Source: Prevotella sp. UBA4339
Lineage (GTDB): Bacteria; Bacteroidota; Bacteroidia; Bacteroidales; Bacteroidaceae
Direction: 5' to 3'
NCBI GenBank assembly: GCA_002393725.1
Contig: DGTJ01000049.1
Span: 39,937 to 73,988, forward strand
Length of the DNA stretch: 34,052 nt
Positions 17,225 to 24,200 of this stretch are shown here, in pieces. The position numbers and the translations under genes are program-made. Every line of letters starts with the position of its first letter. Position 1 is the first letter of the stretch. The notes below the pieces were generated by a model. It ran no database searches and was not told the DNA's origin. It was given only the letters and a program-made list of their open reading frames with translations.

Positions 17225-18574
17225 ATGAGACAAAAAATGACTTTTCTATCAATCCTTTGGTCGCTGTTTGTACTGACAGCATGCGGCGGTAGCGACGACG
17301 ACGGAGGCGGCTCTAATGCACCGTCCGCCATCACTATCACCGTCTCGCCCGAGACCGTCAACAGTCCTGCCACGGGAGGCAGCTACACCATCAGCGTCAG
17401 CACAACTGGCGTGGAATGGGGCGCCTATCCCGACTCCGAATGGATCAAGACCAGCGTCACAGGCTCGAACACATCGAAGGGAAGCGTGTCGGTGACTATC
17501 AGTGCAAATACCGGTACCACACAGCGCACCGGTACCATTATGATACAGTCGGGCACAGGACGCAAGGCAATAAGCGTCGTCCAGGACGCTCCGCTTCAGG
17601 TGTCGAAGACTCAAGTCCACACCTCCTCAAAGGGCGAGACGATAGACGTCGAGGTGACCAGCTCTTCCGACTGGACAGCCACAGCCAGCGACTCCTGGAT
17701 AACAACGGTGAAGAACGGCTCCACCCTGTCGATCACCACATCAGCCAACGATGCCCAGGCCGAGCGCACTGGCAAGGTGATGGTAACGACATCCGTCGAG
17801 AGCAAGGAGATCACCGTGAGCCAGGCCTCTGCCGAAGACCGTGATATTGTAGCCCCGGAGGGCTACCGCCTCGTATGGCACGATGAGTTCAACGAGGGAA
17901 CGACCCTCAACAGCGACTGGACTCACGAGGTACAGAACTCCGGTTGGGTGAACCACGAGCTTCAGAACTACCGCAACGGTACTGCCGACGGCAAGCGCGT
18001 AACAGAGCTTATCGACGGACGACTGCATATCAACTGCTTCAAGGGCAGCGACGGCAAGATATACTCCGGCCGCGTCTATGCCAAGCAAAAGCAAGGATGG
18101 ACCTACGGATATATCGAGGCTTCTATCAAGTTGCCGAAGGGTAAGGGAACGTGGCCCGCTTTCTGGATGATGCCTGTCAACTTCCGGTCTTGGCCTGCTG
18201 ACGGTGAGATAGACATTATGGAGGAGGTGGGCTACCATCCAGACTACGTATCGTCGAGCCTGCATGCCAATGCACATGTGCATTCCAACAACACTCAGGT
18301 GACCCACGAGATGTACTGCAAGGGTGCCGAAGGCGAGTTCCATAAGTATGCCATCGAGTGGACCCATGAGAACATTACCACCTATGTCGACGATAAGGTA
18401 CAGCTGAGCTACAACAATCGCGGGCTGGGACGCGACGACTGGCCATACGACGATCCGTTCTACGTCATCCTCAACCTCGCATGGGGCGGTGACTGGGGCG
18501 GAGCACAGGGAGTAGACGAGTCGAAGCTTCCCGTGACGATGGAAATCGACTACGTACGTGTGTTCCAGAAATAG
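17225..18574 (+). CDS. BACON-BACON-GH16 beta-glucanase lipoprotein (laminarinase/lichenase type)
   Basis: A predicted endo-acting beta-1,3- or beta-1,3-1,4-glucanase on the cell surface. The lipobox is VLTAC with Cys20, followed by an acidic and Gly-rich GGSDDDGGGS stretch as in exported Bacteroidota surface lipoproteins. Two BACON domains follow (about residues 33-115 and 118-198), each with the WxxxxDSxWI-type core (EWGAYPDSEWI and DWTATASDSWI) and ending in a VSQA or VVQD strand. The GH16 domain (about 208-449) has the catalytic motif EIDIMEE: nucleophile Glu328, Asp330 and acid/base Glu333, the laminarinase-type spacing with an extra bulge residue. BACON domains are thought to extend the enzyme from the membrane or bind glycan or mucin. 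CotH follows after 7 nt. Exact linkage specificity cannot be read. Confidence 0.94.
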   Translation: MRQKMTFLSILWSLFVLTACGGSDDDGGGSNAPSAITITVSPETVNSPATGGSYTISVSTTGVEWGAYPDSEWIKTSVTGSNTSKGSVSVTISANTGTTQRTGTIMIQSGTGRKAISVVQDAPLQVSKTQVHTSSKGETIDVEVTSSSDWTATASDSWITTVKNGSTLSITTSANDAQAERTGKVMVTTSVESKEITVSQASAEDRDIVAPEGYRLVWHDEFNEGTTLNSDWTHEVQNSGWVNHELQNYRNGTADGKRVTELIDGRLHINCFKGSDGKIYSGRVYAKQKQGWTYGYIEASIKLPKGKGTWPAFWMMPVNFRSWPADGEIDIMEEVGYHPDYVSSSLHANAHVHSNNTQVTHEMYCKGAEGEFHKYAIEWTHENITTYVDDKVQLSYNNRGLGRDDWPYDDPFYVILNLAWGGDWGGAQGVDESKLPVTMEIDYVRVFQK

Positions 18575-18581
18575 ATACGAT

Positions 18582-19952
18582 ATGAGACACCTGTTATTCT
18601 CTCTTCTTGTTAGTATTGCTGCTGCCGGCACACTGTCGGCACAGCAGTACCGGCAGCTGACCGACGTGCCCACCATCTATATCGAGACCGAAGGCGGGAA
18701 GAATATCGTCAGCAAGGAAGACTATATCAACTGCACACTGATCTATGTAGACGGAGAGCAGACCACCCGCTACGAGAACACCCAGATACGAGGCAGGGGC
18801 AACTCCTCGTGGTGGAGCTCTGAGAAGAAGCCCTACAGGATAAAGTTCGAAAAGAAGCAGGAGCTGCTCGGCAGCGGCTTTGCAAAAGCCAAGAGCTGGA
18901 CACTGCTCGCCAATCATGGCGACAAGACCATGATACGCAATGCCCTCACCTACGACCTCGGACGATTCCTGGGCATGAAGTTCTGCCCCGCTGCAAAGTT
19001 CACCGACCTATACCTTAACGGCGAATACCGGGGCACATTCCAGATAAGCGACCAGGTGCAGGTACACAAGAAGCGCGTGGACATAAGCGAGGAAGACGGC
19101 TGGTTTCTCGAGGTAGTCAACGAGAACTCCAAGGAGGAGCCACTCATCACCTCCACCCGCTACGGTATCATGTACAACATCAAGAATCCCGAAGACGAAT
19201 ACCTTACCGTCAACAAGCGTATCGCCATCGGGCAATGGATACAGCGCTTCGAGGAGGCAGTGGCGTCAGACGACTTCAAGGACCCGCAGAAGGGCTATCG
19301 CGCCTTCGTCGACGAGGAAGACCTCATCAACTGGTATGTGGGCGCAGAGATCACGGGCAATATCGATGCCCTCTACAGCATCTACATGTATAAGGATGCC
19401 AACGAGGAGAAGATGCACTTCGGACCACTCTGGGACCTCGACCTGGGATATGACAATAGCTCTGAGAAGAGTCTGATGCGACAGATGGAGGCCTATCTCG
19501 GACTCTGGAACCGGCCGTTCGAGAAAGTGTTACAACGCATGTGGCAGGACCCCTGGTTCGCCAATGCATGCTGCCAGCGCCTCAACCAGCTTATCGACAA
19601 CGGCCTGCAGCAGTATCTCATCAGCCATATCGACAGCCTGCGGACAGTAGTATGGCAGACCAAGACCGAGAACTACAAAAGATGGCCTATCGACCAAGTG
19701 GTATATTCATGGGCTAAGAAAGCCTACTACAAAGACTATGACCTATACATCCGCGACCTGAAAGACTTCGTCAACATACATATCCCCTACCTGCAGCAGG
19801 CCTTTGCACAGCGCTATGCCACAGGCATCGCAGAGGCAACGGCCGACACAAAGGAAGACGGGATGTGGTACGACATCAACGGACAAGGCACCAACAAACC
19901 GACTAAAAAAGGGATATATATCCATAACCAACAAAAAATCATAGCGAAATGA
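18582..19952 (+). CDS. Exported CotH-family (kinase-fold) protein
   Basis: A 456-residue protein with a signal peptide (residues 1 to about 21, ending TLSAQQ) and a CotH domain. Typical CotH elements are the early IRGRGNSSWW segment with a basic KKPYRIKF stretch, LLANHGDKTMIRNAL, a YRGTFQISDQVQ segment, and the acidic motif LWDLDLGYDN with Asp285, Asp287 and Asp291, which fits the metal-binding and catalytic aspartates of the fold. CotH of Bacillus phosphorylates spore-coat proteins, but no sporulation role is possible here. Homologues do occur in Bacteroidota glycan loci, where their function is unknown. The C-terminus (WYDINGQ, then KGIYIHNQQK) resembles the short tail common on secreted Prevotella proteins. 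The start given is 24 nt downstream of an in-frame ATG that lies inside the GH16 gene; it alone begins a proper signal peptide. The stop overlaps the GH5 start as ATGA. Confidence 0.85.
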   Translation: MRHLLFSLLVSIAAAGTLSAQQYRQLTDVPTIYIETEGGKNIVSKEDYINCTLIYVDGEQTTRYENTQIRGRGNSSWWSSEKKPYRIKFEKKQELLGSGFAKAKSWTLLANHGDKTMIRNALTYDLGRFLGMKFCPAAKFTDLYLNGEYRGTFQISDQVQVHKKRVDISEEDGWFLEVVNENSKEEPLITSTRYGIMYNIKNPEDEYLTVNKRIAIGQWIQRFEEAVASDDFKDPQKGYRAFVDEEDLINWYVGAEITGNIDALYSIYMYKDANEEKMHFGPLWDLDLGYDNSSEKSLMRQMEAYLGLWNRPFEKVLQRMWQDPWFANACCQRLNQLIDNGLQQYLISHIDSLRTVVWQTKTENYKRWPIDQVVYSWAKKAYYKDYDLYIRDLKDFVNIHIPYLQQAFAQRYATGIAEATADTKEDGMWYDINGQGTNKPTKKGIYIHNQQKIIAK

Positions 19953-21184
19953 AGAAACTAACAATAATCACCTTAACTGTCATCCTGCTGGCATCCTGCA
20001 CGCAAAAGGGTGCACAGGTGCCATCGGCAGGCTTTGTAACCATCCAGGGTCACGACCTCATCCAGCCCAATGGTGAGAAACTGTTCATCCAGGGCACTAA
20101 CCTGGGCAACTGGCTCAACCCCGAGGGATATATGTTTGGCTTCAGCCGCACCAACTCAGCGTGGATGATCGACCTGCTCTTCAAGGAGGCCGTAGGGCCC
20201 GATGCCACTGCCGAGTTCTGGAGGCTGTTCAAGGACAACTACGTCACCCGCAAGGATATCGACTTCATCGCCCGTCAGGGAGCCAACACCATCCGGCTGC
20301 CCTTCAACTACAAGCTCTTCACCGACGAAGACTATATGGGTCAGACAGGCCCCAAAGACGGCTTCGAGCGCATCGACTCCGTAGTGAGCTGGTGCAAGGC
20401 CAACAACCTCTATCTCATCCTCGACATGCACGACTGTCCGGGCGGACAGACAGGCGACAATATCGACGACGGCTACGGCTACCCCTGGCTCTTCGAGAAC
20501 GAGCAGAGCCAGCAGCTCTTCTGCAGCATCTGGCGGGAGATAGCCGAGCGCTACCGGCAGGAGACCACCATCCTGGGCTACGAGCTGATGAACGAGCCTA
20601 TCGCCCACTACTTCGCCAACCGTGACTCGCTCTACCAGCTGCTGCAGCCGCTGTACAAGCGTGCCGTAAAGGCCATCCGCGAAGTAGACTCCAATCACAT
20701 CATCCTGCTCGGTGGAGCCCACTGGAACAGTTTCTTCTGGATGCTCGACGATGCCAGCTACGACGACAAGCTGATGTACACCTGTCACCGCTACGGCGGA
20801 CCAGCCACCAAGGAGGCCATCGCCCACTACATCAACTTCCGCGACTCCATCGGCCGCCCGATGTTCATGGGCGAGTTCGGCCACAACACCTTGGAGTGGC
20901 AGAGCGACTTCGTGAAGGTGCTCAAGGAAGCGAACATCGGATACACCTTCTGGCCATTCAAGAAAGTAGACAACTCCTGCATGATGGCTATCCAGCGCCC
21001 TGAGGGCTGGGACAGCATCGTGGTGAAATACTCGGAGACCTCACGCAACACTTATCAGGAGTGGCGCGAGGCACGTCCCGACCAGGCAGCGTTCCGAAGT
21101 CTGCTCAGGCAGTTTGCCGACAACTGCCGCTTCGACAAATGCCAGCCACAGGCAGACTATATCGAGTCGATGGCGCTGAAGTGA
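19949..21184 (+). CDS. GH5-family beta-glucosidase/glucanase lipoprotein
   Basis: A 411-residue glycoside hydrolase with lipobox LLASC (Cys17). The GH5 (beta/alpha)8 landmarks are in order: GTNLGNWLNPEGY near the N-terminus, RLPFNYKLF, LILDMHDCPGG, acid/base Glu216 in LMNEP, a His-Tyr pair in CHRYGG, nucleophile Glu309 in FMGEFGHN, and a late Trp in YTFWPFK. The GTNLGNWL opening recalls exo-beta-1,3-glucanase-like GH5 groups, which would complement the GH16 endo-enzyme, but the subfamily is not certain and a beta-1,4-glucanase cannot be excluded. The gene is translationally coupled to the CotH gene (ATGA) and is the last gene of the locus. It converges on the helicase gene with a 43-nt gap that shows no clear terminator. 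Confidence 0.92.
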   Translation: MKKLTIITLTVILLASCTQKGAQVPSAGFVTIQGHDLIQPNGEKLFIQGTNLGNWLNPEGYMFGFSRTNSAWMIDLLFKEAVGPDATAEFWRLFKDNYVTRKDIDFIARQGANTIRLPFNYKLFTDEDYMGQTGPKDGFERIDSVVSWCKANNLYLILDMHDCPGGQTGDNIDDGYGYPWLFENEQSQQLFCSIWREIAERYRQETTILGYELMNEPIAHYFANRDSLYQLLQPLYKRAVKAIREVDSNHIILLGGAHWNSFFWMLDDASYDDKLMYTCHRYGGPATKEAIAHYINFRDSIGRPMFMGEFGHNTLEWQSDFVKVLKEANIGYTFWPFKKVDNSCMMAIQRPEGWDSIVVKYSETSRNTYQEWREARPDQAAFRSLLRQFADNCRFDKCQPQADYIESMALK

Positions 21185-21227
21185 CCGCTCTGCTCAGTCA
21201 GCACGAGATAGGTACATCCTCATTTTC

Positions 21228-24200
21228 CTATTCGTTATTGAGCGACAGCATGCCATTGGTGTCTCTTACGTCGCCCTGCCGTAGCATTATGTCGAGAGCC
21301 GCATAGACGGTCTCTGCTATCTTTGCGCCTGCACTGGAGAATCCGAGCTTACGTGCTGCTATCGTAGGTATCTTCTCCTTTGGGAGCGAGAATTCCTCGA
21401 AGATCACCTCGCGCACGGCATTGACAACCTCGCAGAGAGGTATCTCAGAGATGTTCCTGGGCGACGGGGCGCGATAGCTGCGATAGTCCTTGGAACTTGC
21501 CTCGTCGAGCCAAAGGGTGCTTACTCCGCCCAGCGAGAGTGGGTCGCGATAGTATTTCTTTGCTGCCAGCAATACCGCACGCTGTATGTTTGTACCTGCA
21601 TGAGCGTAGCCAAGCATGCGGGCCACTCGCTTGCACAGATAGTTCTCGGTGATGGGCTGCTCGGTGGATATAATCTGACTGACTACCCTTTTATATACCT
21701 TATCCGGTTCTGACGACGCCGTGTCTTTTGGCTCCGTCGGGACCTCTGTCTCGATATATGGCATCTGCCCCTGGTTCTTCAGAGGCTCCTGAAGGATGGC
21801 TGTAGGATTGATGGCTTCTGCACTGAAGGTTTCCTGAAGAGGGGCTTCACCGGTAGCCTCCTCCTCGTTTGCCTCGCCTCGCTCGCAGGCCTTCAGCTCT
21901 TCGAGTATCTGACTGATGCAGCGCTCGCGGTTCTCGTACCAGTCGACGGAATATACTCGCATGACGTGCCAGCCGAGCATCTTCATCACCGTGGGCTGCA
22001 CTATCTCGCGGTCGCGGGTGGTCTTGGTCTCATAATAGCTCTTGCCGTCGCAGAGGATTCCGAGGAGGTACTTGTCTGGTGAACCGGGACTGGAAACGGC
22101 AATGTCAACCTTGAAGTTCGACCTGCCTACCGACGGATGGGCGATATATCCTCCCTCTGACAGCATCTCGCAGATCTGCTGGATGACGGTGCTCTTCTCC
22201 GCCTCGTGCAGAGTGACGTCTACCATCGGCAGGTGGCCTGTCTCGGCAAACTCGAGGAATCCCTTCAGCCCTTCGATGCCTTTGGCCTGTGAGCGCTTAA
22301 GGTCGATCTGGCTTGACTTCAGGGTGGAGTAGACTATCATCTCGTAGCGTGCACGGGTGACGGCCACGTTCAGGCGGCGCTCGCCTCCGGCATTGTTCAA
22401 CGGACCGAAGTTCATCGATACCTTACCGTTCTTGTCGGCTCCATAGCCTACGGAGAACAGGATGACATCGCGCTCGTCGCCCTGGACATTCTCAAGATTC
22501 TTCACGAAGATGGGCTCACGGGAGTTGTAGGCTATCTCCTTAAGCTCAGGATGACGGTCGAGCTCTTCGGTGAGGTCGTCTTCTATCCTGTCGCCCTGCA
22601 CCTTGCTGAACGAGACGACTCCGATGCTGTACTTCTGCAGTTCGGGGTCTGACAGACGGCGGATAATCTCACAGACAATGGCTTTCGACTCTTCCGGATT
22701 GGTGCGCGAACGGCCTTTGTCGTAGACTCCCTTGACGGGCACAAGCCTGACTTTCGCCAGCTGGTCATCGACAGAGGGGAAGGTCAGCAGGCGGTTGTCA
22801 TAATATTGTGAGTTGCTGAAGGCAATGAGACTCTCGTGCTTGCTGCGGTAGTGCCAGCTGAGGTAGTACTCACGCAGCGAGAGGGTCTTACAGTCGTCGA
22901 GGATGCTCTCCATATCGTCGATGTCAGCCTCTTCCTCATCCACTTGTGTCGTTGAGAAGAAGCTTGTGGGAGGCATCTGCTTGCTGTCGCCCACTACTAT
23001 CAGGGCTTTGCCCCGGGCTATCGCTCCTACGGCTTCGCTTGTAGGCATCTGCGATGCCTCGTCGAAGATCACGAGGTCGAACTTCTCTGCCTTCAGGTCG
23101 ATGTACTGTGCCACGCTGATGGGGCTCATCAGCATGCAGGGGCACAGGCGTGGCAGCAGGGTCGGGATGCTGTCGATGATAGTGCGGATGGAGGTGCCCC
23201 GTCCGCCGTTGGCGATGTTGCGCTTCAGGATACCTATCTCCGAGCCGTCGGCAGTGGATGCCGATACTGAAGGCACGCGTGAGGCAAGCTTGCTGTAGAG
23301 CTCTTCCTTGCTGAGCTCCTGGAATCGCAGTGTGTCGCGCTTGTACTGCTCTATACGCTGGCGGAACACCTGTCCGTTGAATGTGCGCAACTGCTCATCG
23401 GCATCTACGGCTATGGATATCAGGTAGCGGTATGCTGCCTTGACGAAGGCTGCTACAGCGTCGTGGGGCTCGCTGCCTTTCTCTATCATGTCGGCCACGG
23501 CGGCGAGGTGCATCTGGCAGAGCTCATGCTTCTTGTCGGTCCAGAGATACCAGTCTTTCATCTGCGGGAAGCCTGCTATCCACTTGTCGAGCGAGGCACT
23601 GATCTCTGCTGTCGAGTTGGTCTTCCTCGTCTTTGTGGCAAGTTGCGTTGTCAGCTCGGCAGCCTTGTAGTACAGGCTGAGGAGTGCACGCGAGTCGTGG
23701 AGCAGCGGACTGGGGTCATGCAGCCTGTCGATACCCTTAATGCCATTCTGGCGTGCAAAGGCGGCCTGCTGCTCATCCTGCTCCTTGATGTCCTTGAGCT
23801 TCTGCTGGTAGTCGGTCACCTGCGAGAAGATGTCTTCCAGGCTCGACTCGTATATCAGCCCATAGCGCTGCAGTGACTTGATGAATCTCTTCTTCGCGAA
23901 ATATCTGGGCATGAACCACTTCCCGCATATCTCCTCCCACTCGCGACTGCATGCCCCGACGTCCATTCTTATGATGTCCTCGCTATATGCCGATGTCAGC
24001 GCGTCGCGTATCTCCTGACTTTGCTTCTGTATAGTCAGAAGGGAGGAGTACATCTCCAGCCATTGGATGTCGCTGTCTGACTTTAGGTGGAGAGAGTACT
24101 GCTCGTTGAGCTTGTCGAGTGTCTGGGTGTAGTCAGTCAGTACTTGCCTGAGCTGCTGCAGTATGTCCTTTATGCCGTCGATAGTCTCCAGACGGTTGTC

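Noticed and set aside
17741..18676. Long open frame (311 codons) on the minus strand opposite the GH16 gene
   Set aside because: It is antisense to a clear GH16 enzyme, has no recognisable domain, and is explained by the GC-rich codon use of the gene on the other strand.
18582..19952. Sporulation function for the CotH gene
   Set aside because: The neighbours are glycan-degradation genes of a non-sporulating Bacteroidota, and the protein has an export signal.
20156..20884. Long open frame (242 codons) on the minus strand opposite the GH5 gene
   Set aside because: Low-complexity Val/Glu/Leu-rich translation with no motif, antisense to intact GH5 catalytic codons.
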